This document shows positions 1 to 7,515 of a stretch of DNA of 17,783 nt, one piece after another. The notes beneath the pieces were generated by a model. That model was not told the origin of the DNA. It did no database searches and saw only the letters and a list, made by a program, of their open reading frames with translations. Where the stretch lies: NCBI GenBank assembly GCA_015523685.1, contig WAJW01000089.1:1-17783 (forward strand), written 5' to 3'. This stretch comes from Archaeoglobaceae archaeon. GTDB taxonomy: Archaea; Halobacteriota; Archaeoglobi; Archaeoglobales; JdFR-42. The position numbers and the translations under genes are program-made. Position 1 is the stretch's first letter. Every line of letters begins with the position of its first letter.

Positions 1-1057
1 CCACCTTTGGGTCATCAATTGGGGCACCTATCTCAGAGAGGATCCTCACGTACACCTCCTTTATTCCTTCAACCGCTTCTACCGCATCACTTGCTATTCT
101 GCTGGCCAAAATGTTGTATATCTTGCCAATGTGGTTAACCGGATTTTTTCCGCTTGTAGCCTCCATGCTCATGGGCCTGTTTGGGGTTATGAGGCCGTTG
201 CATCTGTTACCTCTTCCGACAGATCCGTCATCTCCATTCTCCGCAGACGTTCCCGTGACTGTAAGATACACGATTCCATTTTCATAGTTGTCACCTGTAT
301 TGACCCTGACGTCCACCTCTCTTTCAGTGTGAAGTTCTGCAATTTCCCGGACAAAGGAGGTCAGTTCATTTTTAACGGAGCGGTAATCATCAAGACTCTG
401 AACGTGTTTCGATACAAATGCACAGGCAACAGTAAGGCTTATGCGATCACCCATCCTGAGACCCATGACCTTTACATCCTCTCCGATCTCGGGATGAGCG
501 GGTCTGAAGGTGTTGTATATCTCCCTCTCCACGTTAAAAACGATCTTTTCCGTTTCGGACATTGGAGCAAATCCAACGCCAAATGAAGTGTCATTTGCCC
601 TCGGAACATCTTTCCTGTGCTGAAAAATGTCCCTGAGATCTGTCGACCCCTCTCCGAGCTTACAGTCAATTATCATGTCTGTCTCCACATCGAGATTCCT
701 GAAGTTCTTTCTTATGTAGTCCTTTGCCGCCTTTATTGCTATCGTGTCCGTGGGAATGCATTCTCCCTCAAAGCGTTTGGTTGCCCTGCCAACAAGAAGG
801 GCATATATCGGGGATATCACCTCCCCCCCTCCAAAACATGGGTTTGACTCTCCCGCAACTATCTGGGTTTCATCGGTATTGTGGTGAAGGATCATACCGA
901 ATCGTTTCAGATACTCCTCACACAGTGCCCTGCTCACAGATTCAGCCATCCCGTCTGCCATGCTATCAGGATGTCCTATCCCCTTTCTTTCCACAAGCTC
1001 GATCTGGGTTTTTTCCACCGGTGTTTTAAGGATCTCCTCAACCACTATGTTTTTCAT
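1..1057 (-). CDS. mat: Archaeal S-adenosylmethionine synthetase (partial, C-terminus beyond window)
   Basis: Makes S-adenosylmethionine from ATP and methionine in the cytoplasm. Reading the minus strand from 1057 gives an uninterrupted 352-codon frame starting MKNIVVEEI. It contains the archaeal-type motifs VERKGIGHPDS, HHNTDETQIVAGES, FGGGEVISPIYALLVGRAT, CKLGEGSTDL, and NGDDGSVGRGNRCNGLITP. The frame is still open at base 2 (SEIGAPIDDPKV), so roughly 50 residues of the usual 400 are missing. The start at 1057 is chosen because AGGTGA lies 5 nt upstream; an in-frame ATG at 1063 overlaps that site. This is the archaeal family (COG1812), not bacterial MetK. It is transcribed divergently from hisG. 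Recognition is from family memory and is very secure. Confidence 0.97.
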   Translation of the reverse strand, partial: MKNIVVEEILKTPVEKTQIELVERKGIGHPDSMADGMAESVSRALCEEYLKRFGMILHHNTDETQIVAGESNPCFGGGEVISPIYALLVGRATKRFEGECIPTDTIAIKAAKDYIRKNFRNLDVETDMIIDCKLGEGSTDLRDIFQHRKDVPRANDTSFGVGFAPMSETEKIVFNVEREIYNTFRPAHPEIGEDVKVMGLRMGDRISLTVACAFVSKHVQSLDDYRSVKNELTSFVREIAELHTEREVDVRVNTGDNYENGIVYLTVTGTSAENGDDGSVGRGNRCNGLITPNRPMSMEATSGKNPVNHIGKIYNILASRIASDAVEAVEGIKEVYVRILSEIGAPIDDPKV

Positions 1058-1095
1058 GAGCATCACCTGTGAACAACACAGAGATTAGGTCATCA

Positions 1096-1120
1096 GTTAT
1101 AAAGGTATAGGATTTTTATA
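1096..1120. promoter_or_regulatory. Divergent core promoters for mat and hisG
   Basis: The 88 bp spacer holds one TATA-like box per direction. CCTTTATAAC on the minus strand (1105-1096) is about 43 nt before the mat start and allows an 18 nt leader with its ribosome site. TTTTTATA on the plus strand (1113-1120) is about 29 nt before the hisG ATG and predicts a nearly leaderless hisG mRNA. Positions are read from sequence; the start sites are inferred from usual archaeal spacing. Confidence 0.5.
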
Positions 1121-1145
1121 CTTTTTCCATTAAAACAGTGTTGAG

Positions 1146-1985
1146 ATGAGAATAGCAATACCCAGCAAAGGAAGGCTCCATGCTCCATCAATTGAACTCC
1201 TCAGAAAAGCAGGATTGAGGGTGGAGATGGAGCCAAGAAGGTTGATAGTTAACACATCCAAGCCTGACATGCAGGTTTTGCTGTCGAGGGCAAGGGACAT
1301 CCCTGAATATGTGGAAGCTGGTGCAGCAGAAGCGGGAATCACTGGACTGGATCTGGTTGAGGAAAGCGGGGCAGACCTTTCCATTCTTCTTAAACTCAAT
1401 TTCGGAAAGGCAAGGGTTGTTGTGGCCGTTCCGGAGAACAGTGGTATAAATAGACTTGAGGATCTCGAGGGAAAGAGGATTGCAACTGAATTTCCCGGTA
1501 TTGCAGGAAAATTTTTCAGGGAGAAGGAAATCAATGTTGAGATTATCGAGGTTAGCGGGGCATGTGAAACCGCTCCTCAGATAGGCATATCTGATGCCAT
1601 AGTTGACCTTACCAGCTCAGGAGAAACTCTCGTCATAAACAGATTAAGGGCGATACATACTATAATGGAGACCGAAGCGGTTATGATTGCAAGAAAGGGC
1701 GAGGAATATAAGGTCTCTGCTTTAAAAACAGCCATTGAAAGTGTGTTAAAGGCAGAAGGTATGAGGTACGTCATGATGAACGTGCCGGAAGATTCCTTGG
1801 AAGAAGTCAAAAAGGTTGTACCGGGTTTGAAAGGCCCGACAGTTATGAAAGTTGAAGCCGATGAACCCATGCTGGCGGTTCATGTTGTCGTCCATGAAGA
1901 CCACCTGTTTGATATCATAGAAAAGTTGAAGAGGGCGGGTGCACGGGACATCCTCGTCACCCCGATCCAGAGGATGGTAATTTGA
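1146..1985 (+). CDS. hisG: ATP phosphoribosyltransferase, long form (HisG)
   Basis: First step of histidine synthesis: joins ATP and PRPP to give phosphoribosyl-ATP. The 279-residue protein begins MRIAIPSKGRL, the usual HisG N-terminus. It carries the PRPP-binding segment IVDLTSSGETL at residues 152-162. The length, with a C-terminal PII/ACT-like domain from about residue 206 to 279, marks the long form, which in this family carries the histidine feedback site and does not need HisZ. The gene opens the hisG-hisA-hisB-metG operon and its stop overlaps the hisA start by 4 nt. A TATA-like box about 29 nt before the ATG suggests an almost leaderless transcript. Other his genes are not in this window, so the pathway must be completed elsewhere. 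Confidence 0.96.
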   Translation: MRIAIPSKGRLHAPSIELLRKAGLRVEMEPRRLIVNTSKPDMQVLLSRARDIPEYVEAGAAEAGITGLDLVEESGADLSILLKLNFGKARVVVAVPENSGINRLEDLEGKRIATEFPGIAGKFFREKEINVEIIEVSGACETAPQIGISDAIVDLTSSGETLVINRLRAIHTIMETEAVMIARKGEEYKVSALKTAIESVLKAEGMRYVMMNVPEDSLEEVKKVVPGLKGPTVMKVEADEPMLAVHVVVHEDHLFDIIEKLKRAGARDILVTPIQRMVI

Positions 1986-2704
1986 GATTTGAGATAATTC
2001 CTGCAGTGGATTTAAAAGACCGCAGGGTTGTCCAGTTACAGCAGGGAGATTTCTCAAAGGAGATAATAAGTCTTCCGGATCCTGTGAGTGTCGTGGAAAA
2101 CTGGATTGGTCTCGGGGCAGATGTGATTCATATGGTAGATCTGAACGGTGCTCTTGGAGGAAGGCTGGCCCATGAAGATGTGATAATAGATGTGAGGAAG
2201 AAATTTCCAGACCTGATCCTTCAGGTGGGAGGGGGGATAAGAGACAGAGAGACGGCTGTACGACTCCTTGAATCGGGGATTGACAGGGTGATAATTGGGA
2301 CAGGTGCGATGAGAGACAGGGAGATGGTGGAAAAGCTGGCCGGGGAGTATGAGGACAGAATAGTTGTGGCAATTGATTCGAGAAGAGGACAGGTTGTGGT
2401 TGAGGGATGGAGAAGGAGAGAAGAGGTGACACCTGTTGAGGTTGCAGAAAGTTTTAAACATTCGAAGGTTCTTTTTCTCTTCACCAATGTTGATGTTGAA
2501 GGTCTGATGAGCGGGATAGACATGGATGTTATAAAGAAAGTCCTTAAAAAAACTGGAAGGCGGTGCATCGTTTCGGGAGGAATTTCATCATATGATGACG
2601 TCAGGAAAATAAAGGAAGCAGGAGCCGGTGGGGTCGTCATTGGATCCGCCCTGTATACGGGCCTGCTTGATCTGAAAAAATTGAATGAGTTATTCAGTGG
2701 GTGA
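1982..2704 (+). CDS. hisA: ProFAR isomerase (HisA)
   Basis: Catalyses the Amadori rearrangement of ProFAR to PRFAR, the fourth histidine step, in a TIM barrel. The 240-residue protein opens MRFEIIPAVDLKDRRVVQL. Catalytic acids expected for the family are D10 (AVDLK) and D132 (AIDSR). Phosphate-binding loops are QVGGGIR (81-87) and SGGIS/IGSAL (198-224). HisA rather than HisF is favoured by VVQLQQGD after the first strand and by no HisF-type CKDG start. Translation begins at a TTG that overlaps the hisG stop (TTGA, 4 nt), with an AGAGGATGG ribosome site upstream, so the two genes are translationally coupled. Confidence 0.94.
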   Translation: MRFEIIPAVDLKDRRVVQLQQGDFSKEIISLPDPVSVVENWIGLGADVIHMVDLNGALGGRLAHEDVIIDVRKKFPDLILQVGGGIRDRETAVRLLESGIDRVIIGTGAMRDREMVEKLAGEYEDRIVVAIDSRRGQVVVEGWRRREEVTPVEVAESFKHSKVLFLFTNVDVEGLMSGIDMDVIKKVLKKTGRRCIVSGGISSYDDVRKIKEAGAGGVVIGSALYTGLLDLKKLNELFSG

Positions 2705-2709
2705 ATTAG

Positions 2710-3282
2710 ATGAGAAAGGCTAAAATTAAGAGAAAAACAAATGAAACGGATATAGAAATCAGATTGAATCTTGATGGAAGCGGGAAAAGCGATATAGTAA
2801 CGGGAATCGGATTTCTGGATCACATGCTCGCAACATTATCAAGGCATTCAGGAATTGATATCAGGTTAAGTGCTGAGGGCGATCTTCACGTGGATGAGCA
2901 TCATGTAATCGAGGATGTGGGGATATGTCTTGGGATGGCCCTCAAACAGTCTCTTGGAGATAAGAAGGGGATTTCGAGATTCGGTTATGCCATTGTTCCC
3001 ATGGATGAAGCGGTAAGCATGGTAGGTGTTGATATCAGTGGAAGAGGGTATGCAAACATAGCCATAAATCCCTCGGGGAAGGTGGGTGGTATATCGATGG
3101 ACAACTTTCTGCATTTTTTCGAGACGGTTTGCAGGGAGTCCGGAATAAATATGTTTGCGGAGGTAAAAGGAAAGAACGCCCACCACATGATCGAATCCCT
3201 CTTTAAAGCATTCGCTGTATCCCTGAGAGAGGCGGTAAGGATTACAGGGAGTGATGTTCCAAGCGTCAAAGGAGTGATCTGA
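2710..3282 (+). CDS. hisB: Imidazoleglycerol-phosphate dehydratase (HisB, monofunctional)
   Basis: Dehydrates imidazoleglycerol phosphate to imidazoleacetol phosphate. The 190-residue protein is the dehydratase alone, without the phosphatase half seen in E. coli. The two metal-binding signatures are present: DEHHVIED at residues 62-69 and HHMIE at 158-162. GFLDHML (34-40) is also typical. It follows hisA after 5 nt, and its TGA shares one base with the metG ATG (TGATG), so hisB and metG are coupled. Confidence 0.96.
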   Translation: MRKAKIKRKTNETDIEIRLNLDGSGKSDIVTGIGFLDHMLATLSRHSGIDIRLSAEGDLHVDEHHVIEDVGICLGMALKQSLGDKKGISRFGYAIVPMDEAVSMVGVDISGRGYANIAINPSGKVGGISMDNFLHFFETVCRESGINMFAEVKGKNAHHMIESLFKAFAVSLREAVRITGSDVPSVKGVI

Positions 3283-5261
3283 TGGGAAAGGAACTCGTTA
3301 CATGTGGCCTGCCATATGCCAACGGGCCATGCCATATAGGCCATCTCAGAACCTATGTTCCCGCTGATGTCTATGTCAGATTCCTGAGGATGATGGGGAG
3401 AGATGTCGTCTTTGTATGCGGATCCGATACCCACGGTACCCCCATAGTGATAAACGCCGAAGAGAGGGGCCTATCACCTGAAGAACTTGTGGATATATAT
3501 CACAGGCATTTCCAGGATGTATTCAGAAAACTGAGAATTGATTTCGATTACTACGGTTCAACTGACTCCGAAACAAATCACAGAAGAACCCGGGAGATCG
3601 TTAAAGAACTGATAAAAAACGGATACGTGTATTCAAAGAAAATCAAACTGGCTTACTGTCCAAAATGTGAGAGATTTCTCCCTGACAGGTATGTTGAGGG
3701 TGTCTGTCCCTACTGTGGGATGGAGGCAAGGGGGGATGAGTGTGACCAGGGCTGTGGAAGGCATCTCGAACCGGGAGAAATTCTGGAACCGAGATGCAAG
3801 ATTGATGGATCAAAGGCGGAATACAGAGAACAGGAGCATTATTTTTTCAGACTTTCTGCCTTTAAGGATTTTCTTATGGACTTCCTCGAGCATCTGGAAG
3901 GCACCGAAAATGCCATCAATTATTCAAAAGAATGGGTCAGGAAAGAGTTGAAGGACTGGTGCATATCGAGAAATCTGGAGTGGGGGGTTAAGTTTCCCGG
4001 AAAAGATGATATGGTTGTGTATGTATGGGTTGATGCACCCATAGGCTACATTTCGTTTACCGAGGAGTATGGCAAAATAGCGGGCTTTGACTGGAAAGAA
4101 ATCTGGAAAGATAATGCAAGGATAACCCACTTTATAGGTCTCGATATAGTCTACCACCACTGCATTTTCTGGCCTGCCATGCTCAAAGGAGCTGGATACA
4201 GCCTTCCAAGTGCTGTTGTTGCATCGGGCATGGTGAAGATCCAGGATAAAACCTTTTCAAAAAGCAGAGGGTATGTGGTCTGGGTAGAGGATGACTATCT
4301 TGAAGAGGGCTTTCATCCCGATCATCTCAGATACTACCTGATTAATTACACATCCCATCAGAAGGATCTGAATTTCTCATGGAAGGTTTTCGGAGAGAGG
4401 ATAAACAGAGAACTTGTTAACACTCTCGGTAATTTTCTCTACAGGGTGATGCATTTCACATGGAAGAATTTTGGAGAGATTCCGGAAGGCAGGGTCAGCC
4501 CCGAGATTATGGAAAAGGTAGAGAGGGTTAGAAAAAAGGCTGTGGACCTCATAATGGATTACGAGTTCAAAGAGGCCTGTGATACTATAATGGATCTTGC
4601 CTCCTTCGGGAATACTTATTTTCAGAGTAAAAAACCATGGGAGTTGATAAAAAGAGACAGGAATTCATGTGCAAAGGTCATAAAAAACTGCCTTCAGATT
4701 GTTAAGGCTCTTGCAATTCTAATGTATCCAGTTCTCCCGTCAAGCATGGAAAAAGTAGCGGAATGGATCGGTTTAAGTCCCGAAAGGATCAATCTTGATG
4801 AGCTCTCTGTGGAGGTGGAGGGAGGGGTCGTTGAAAGACCCACCCTGCCTCTGGAAAAGATCGATGATGAAAGGATCGAAATGGCTGAAAAAAGACTTCT
4901 CAGGAGGATTGAGAGCATGAGTGTGGAGGAAGAGAGTAGACTTATCTCGCCTGAGGATTTCGGGAAACTTGAAATAAAGATAGGCAGGATCGTCACAGCA
5001 GAGAGGATAAAAGGATCAAACAAGCTTCTGAGACTTGAAATTGACGTAGGTGGTGAGAAAAGGCAAATAGTTGCTGGATTTGCGGGGAAATACAGACCTG
5101 AAAGCCTTGTGGGGAAACAGGTTCCGGTGCTTCTGAACATAAAACCGGCAAAACTGATGGGTGTGGAGAGCAGGGGAATGGTACTCGCGGTTGATGTGGA
5201 TGGAAAGCCCATCATTCTATCTCCGGAGGAGGAGGTACCCGAGGGATCAATAGTCCGATGA
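3282..5261 (+). CDS. metG: Methionyl-tRNA synthetase with fused C-terminal tRNA-binding domain
   Basis: Charges tRNA-Met. In the 659-residue protein the class I signature HIGH is at 18-21 and the KMSKS loop appears as TFSKS (324-328). The inserted zinc knuckles show C126/C129 (CPKC), C142/C145 (CPYC), C154/C158 (CDQGC) and C172. An anticodon-binding helical region covers about 370-540. After a charged linker, residues 557-659 form an EMAPII/Trbp111-like oligonucleotide-binding domain (KLEIKIGRIV, KPAKLMGVESRGM). In many archaea that domain is a separate protein; here it is fused. The gene is the last of the his operon and is followed by T-tracts. No truncation or missing catalytic residue was noted. 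Confidence 0.97.
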   Translation: MGKELVTCGLPYANGPCHIGHLRTYVPADVYVRFLRMMGRDVVFVCGSDTHGTPIVINAEERGLSPEELVDIYHRHFQDVFRKLRIDFDYYGSTDSETNHRRTREIVKELIKNGYVYSKKIKLAYCPKCERFLPDRYVEGVCPYCGMEARGDECDQGCGRHLEPGEILEPRCKIDGSKAEYREQEHYFFRLSAFKDFLMDFLEHLEGTENAINYSKEWVRKELKDWCISRNLEWGVKFPGKDDMVVYVWVDAPIGYISFTEEYGKIAGFDWKEIWKDNARITHFIGLDIVYHHCIFWPAMLKGAGYSLPSAVVASGMVKIQDKTFSKSRGYVVWVEDDYLEEGFHPDHLRYYLINYTSHQKDLNFSWKVFGERINRELVNTLGNFLYRVMHFTWKNFGEIPEGRVSPEIMEKVERVRKKAVDLIMDYEFKEACDTIMDLASFGNTYFQSKKPWELIKRDRNSCAKVIKNCLQIVKALAILMYPVLPSSMEKVAEWIGLSPERINLDELSVEVEGGVVERPTLPLEKIDDERIEMAEKRLLRRIESMSVEEESRLISPEDFGKLEIKIGRIVTAERIKGSNKLLRLEIDVGGEKRQIVAGFAGKYRPESLVGKQVPVLLNIKPAKLMGVESRGMVLAVDVDGKPIILSPEEEVPEGSIVR

Positions 5262-5298
5262 TATGGGACTCGTCCACACTTATAGAATTAAGAACTGA

Positions 5299-5335
5299 GA
5301 TTTTTTCTGTCCTATTTTTAATTTTTATTCCTTTT
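5299..5335 (+). terminator. Oligo-T terminator after metG
   Basis: Within 75 nt of the metG stop there are four T-tracts (TTTTTT, ATTTTTA, ATTTTTA, CTTTTT) without a strong hairpin. This is the usual archaeal termination signal and would end the hisG-hisA-hisB-metG transcript. Confidence 0.6.
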
Positions 5336-5446
5336 TACTGAAAATCCGCAAAGGTATAGCCCGGTTGAGCTGAAGAAATAAACAAATGTTAATATCATAC
5401 AATTATCATTATATATAAAGCAGTTCCATACAGGCATATACAAAAA

Positions 5447-5456
5447 CTTTATATAG
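5447..5456 (+). promoter_or_regulatory. TATA box for the small cysteine protein
   Basis: CTTTATATAG is centred about 26 nt before the ATG at 5478, which fits a leaderless transcript. A second A/T box (TATATATAAAG, 5410-5420) could give a leader of about 35 nt containing the GGAG ribosome site at 5472-5475. Confidence 0.5.
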
Positions 5457-5477
5457 AATGGAGGATAGTATGGAGAT

Positions 5478-5615
5478 ATGCTTACCGAGATTGAGAACAG
5501 GGTGGTCATATGCCCTGTTACTAAGGAGCCTGTTGACTGGATGGAATGCAGCAGGTCTGGAACTGAAGGTTGCGATCAGTGCGTGCTGGGCCTGAGTCTG
5601 TTTCAGAGAGAGTAA
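5478..5615 (+). CDS. Small cysteine-rich protein, putative zinc-binding, 45 aa
   Basis: Not recognised as a named family. The frame gives 45 residues: start MLTEIENRVVICPVTKEP, then WMECSRSG, then GCDQCVLGLSLFQRE and TAA. Four cysteines at 12, 24, 32 and 35 (C-x11-C-x7-C-x2-C) could hold one metal ion; the CP turn and the CDQC pair look like a treble-clef or ribbon knuckle. A GGAG site lies 2 nt before the ATG and a good TATA box 26 nt before it. Codon choice (GAG, GTT, CTG, AGG, GAA) resembles the neighbouring genes. It stands alone between metG and dnaG. Role unknown; nucleic-acid binding or protein-protein contact are guesses. An overlapping ATG at 5470 in another frame gives a less protein-like product. 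Confidence 0.6.
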   Translation: MLTEIENRVVICPVTKEPVDWMECSRSGTEGCDQCVLGLSLFQRE

Positions 5616-5831
5616 CTTCATGGATGTGAAACGCCTTCAGCAGTTATCCCCATCTCCTGGCTTTCGTCCTTTTGTTTACAGCCGAATAAAAATTTTAAAG
5701 GGGCCATCTTCATCCCGTCTCACAACCTTCCATTTGAAGATGGTTTGAGAATGAGAACCGTAATGTGAACCAAAGATATATTAATGGGTAATCCCAAAAT
5801 ATCAATATCATACATATGATGGTATGGAAAT
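5616..5831. other. Spacer between the small protein and the dnaG leader hairpin
   Basis: No convincing gene. It holds a short T-rich stretch (5667-5677, possible terminator), an A/T box AAAAATTTTAAAGG (5686-5699), and a 9 bp inverted repeat CCATCTTCA (5704-5712) / TGAAGATGG (5735-5743). A TATA-like GATATATTA around 5774-5782 could start a roughly 150 nt dnaG leader. A 42-codon frame at 5620-5748 is listed among the rejected items. Confidence 0.4.
5704..5743. repeat. 9 bp inverted repeat upstream of dnaG
   Basis: CCATCTTCA at 5704-5712 is perfectly complementary to TGAAGATGG at 5735-5743 with a 22 nt loop. The two G bases outside the left arm can wobble-pair with two T bases outside the right arm. 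It lies between the small-protein gene and the probable dnaG promoter, so it could be an operator or the 3' end structure of the small transcript. Confidence 0.45.
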
Positions 5832-5928
5832 GAAAAAGTTGGGTATTGGTAAATGCTAAAGCTCATCACTCATCTCATGTGGAATGGAAGTCCGAATTCA
5901 TGGGTATCCACCAGTACCCAACTTTTTC
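5832..5928 (+). promoter_or_regulatory. Long hairpin and alternative terminator-like hairpin in the dnaG leader
   Basis: GAAAAAGTTGGGTATTGGT (5832-5850) pairs with ACCAGTACCCAACTTTTTC (5910-5928) across a 59 nt loop. Of 19 positions, 18 are Watson-Crick and one is U-G in RNA. The right arm can instead form a local hairpin: TGGGTA (5901-5906) with TACCCA (5915-5920), followed by ACTTTTTCTT, which looks like a terminator. The two folds exclude each other, and the long fold buries the T-tract. The dnaG ribosome site begins 12 nt further on. This looks like an attenuator or a folded leader. Pairing is seen in sequence; function is inferred. A remnant foldback element of about 100 bp is an alternative. 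Confidence 0.5.
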
Positions 5929-5955
5929 TTAGAAATAAAGAGAGGTGAATTAAAT

Positions 5956-7128
5956 ATGCAGGGTAATGATACTACTAAGTATGTGATTCATGCGGAAATT
6001 TCCGCAGAAGGTGTTGTTGAAAGACCGGATGTCGTAGGAGCCATATTCGGTCAGACTGAAGGATTACTTGGAGACGAGCTTGATCTCAGAGATCTTCAGA
6101 AAACCGGCAGGATTGGCAGAATAGAGGTGCACATAGAGAGCAAGGGCGGAAAATCTTCTGGTGTGATAATGATTCCATCGAGCCTGGATAAGGTTGAAAC
6201 AGCGATACTCGGGGCAGCTCTCGAAACAATCGAAAGGGTGGGCCCATGCACCGCGAAAATCTCCATAAAAAAGATAGAGGATGTCAGGGCATCAAAAAGG
6301 CAGAAGATAATAGAGAGAGCAAAGGAGATCCTGACACAGCTGTTTGAAGAAGAAATTCCGGAGAGTCAGGAGATCGCTGAAGAGGTGAAAAAGGCGGTGA
6401 GGGCAGAGGAGATAATCCATTATGGCCCGGAAAAACTTCCTGCAGGACCTGCCGTAAATGATTCCGATGCCATAATAGTGGTGGAGGGCAGGGCGGATGT
6501 TCTGAATCTTCTCAAGCATGGAATCAAAAATGTAATTGCTGTTGAGGGAACAAACATACCTAAGACAATTTCAGAGCTGAGCAGGGAAAAGACAGTCACT
6601 GTATTTCTCGATGGAGACAGGGGTGGTGAACTCATTCTCAAGGAGCTTCTTCAGGTGGCAGAGGTGGACTACGTTGCCAGAGCCCCTGATGGTAAGGGCG
6701 TTGAGGATTTGACCTACAAAGAGATAGTGAAGTCCCTCAGGAACAAGGTTCCGGTGGAACAGGTACATGTTGTCAGGGACAGAAGGAAATCGGAGAAAAA
6801 AAAATCACAGAGGGAAAAAAAAGAAGTAAAAAAGGATGAACTGCTCAGGGTACTGAAGGAGCATATGAAGGATCTTGAAGGGACCCTCAGTGCAAGAATT
6901 CTCGACAATAATCTCGGTGTCATAAAAGAGGTTCCTGTAAGGGATCTTGCAAGGGAACTGAAAAACGTCAATTCCTCAACGAAGGGTGTTGTTTTCGATG
7001 GGGTTATAACCCAGAGGTTGATAGATATTGCTGTGGGAAAACAGCTATCCTTCATCGCTGGAGTTAAACTTGGAAACATAACAAAGCTTCCTTTAAATCT
7101 GAGAATATTCACCTCAGAGGATTTTTAA
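5956..7128 (+). CDS. dnaG: Archaeal DnaG (TOPRIM primase-like, exosome-associated)
   Basis: Archaeal DnaG has primase-type TOPRIM chemistry but is best known as a subunit of the RNA exosome that favours poly(A) RNA. The 390-residue protein starts MQGNDTTKYVIHAEI and has the family core RPDVVGAIFGQTEGLLG. The TOPRIM domain (about 172-260) shows VEGRAD with E177 and DGDRGG with D219 and D221. A lysine-rich linker (about 276-293) precedes a C-terminal domain of about 95 residues. The start at 5956 is chosen over an in-frame ATG at 5884 because AGAGGTGA lies 8 nt upstream, the family begins here, and the longer version would translate the leader hairpin arm. T-tracts directly after the stop suggest it is the last gene of its transcript. 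Confidence 0.96.
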   Translation: MQGNDTTKYVIHAEISAEGVVERPDVVGAIFGQTEGLLGDELDLRDLQKTGRIGRIEVHIESKGGKSSGVIMIPSSLDKVETAILGAALETIERVGPCTAKISIKKIEDVRASKRQKIIERAKEILTQLFEEEIPESQEIAEEVKKAVRAEEIIHYGPEKLPAGPAVNDSDAIIVVEGRADVLNLLKHGIKNVIAVEGTNIPKTISELSREKTVTVFLDGDRGGELILKELLQVAEVDYVARAPDGKGVEDLTYKEIVKSLRNKVPVEQVHVVRDRRKSEKKKSQREKKEVKKDELLRVLKEHMKDLEGTLSARILDNNLGVIKEVPVRDLARELKNVNSSTKGVVFDGVITQRLIDIAVGKQLSFIAGVKLGNITKLPLNLRIFTSEDF

Positions 7129-7146
7129 TTATTTTTTCTTAAATTT
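7124..7146 (+). terminator. Oligo-T terminator after dnaG
   Basis: The end of dnaG and the next bases read TTTTTAATTATTTTTTCTTAA, a T-rich stretch without a hairpin. This is the common archaeal signal. Confidence 0.5.
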
Positions 7147-7239
7147 GCTCATGTAAATGTCTTTTTTCAATCAAAACCACCAATATCTTTTTGTATTATG
7201 AGGTTATACTACCTTTACAAATTCACTGAGGGGAGAGCA

Positions 7240-7515
7240 ATGCAGAAAGAAGAATTGATATTCATTCATATGACTCTGGCCCAGGTAAAGCGGTTCTTTG
7301 AAGAAGCAGGCATTTCGAACGGACACTTTGAAACGTACAATCAGCTGAATATAAGCCCTGTGCATATCCACAGATCCAAGGCAGACCATAAAAAAGCAAT
7401 ATTCTGTCTCTGCAAGGATATCTCTGGTATTCTGAAAAGGGAGAATATCGAAGAGTACAGCAAGTTTTCAAAGGTTCAGGAATTTCTGGCCGAGGTCAGG
7501 ACAACCGTTCAGTGA
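7240..7515 (+). CDS. UPF0058 family protein
   Basis: Small archaeal protein of unknown function. From the ATG at 7240 it is 91 residues, beginning MQKEELIFIHMTLAQVKRFFE. It has the family's central block SPVHIHRSKADHKKAIF (residues 39-55) with conserved histidines. The frame is open upstream to an ATG at 7198, but GGGGAG lies 5 nt before 7240 and the family N-terminus is MxKEEL, so the short form is preferred. Its last 20 nt overlap the end of the convergent acetyltransferase gene. Membership is recognised from the HIHRSK-type block; no biochemical role is known to me. Confidence 0.85.
   Translation: MQKEELIFIHMTLAQVKRFFEEAGISNGHFETYNQLNISPVHIHRSKADHKKAIFCLCKDISGILKRENIEEYSKFSKVQEFLAEVRTTVQ

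Noticed and set aside
131..1072. Plus-strand open frames over the SAM synthetase gene
   Set aside because: They are antisense to a clearly conserved protein on the minus strand.
5620..5748. 42-codon frame right after the small cysteine protein
   Set aside because: Lacks conserved-looking motifs, spans a T-tract, an A/T box and an inverted repeat, and has only a loose ribosome site. I prefer non-coding.
5840..5920. tRNA-like stretch (GGTATTGGT ... TCCACCAGTACCC)
   Set aside because: No proper T-arm, D-arm or anticodon arm can be folded; the apparent acceptor pairing is the leader hairpin.
5884..5955. N-terminal extension of dnaG from an upstream in-frame ATG at 5884
   Set aside because: It translates the right arm of the leader hairpin, is absent from the family, and a good ribosome site precedes the ATG at 5956.
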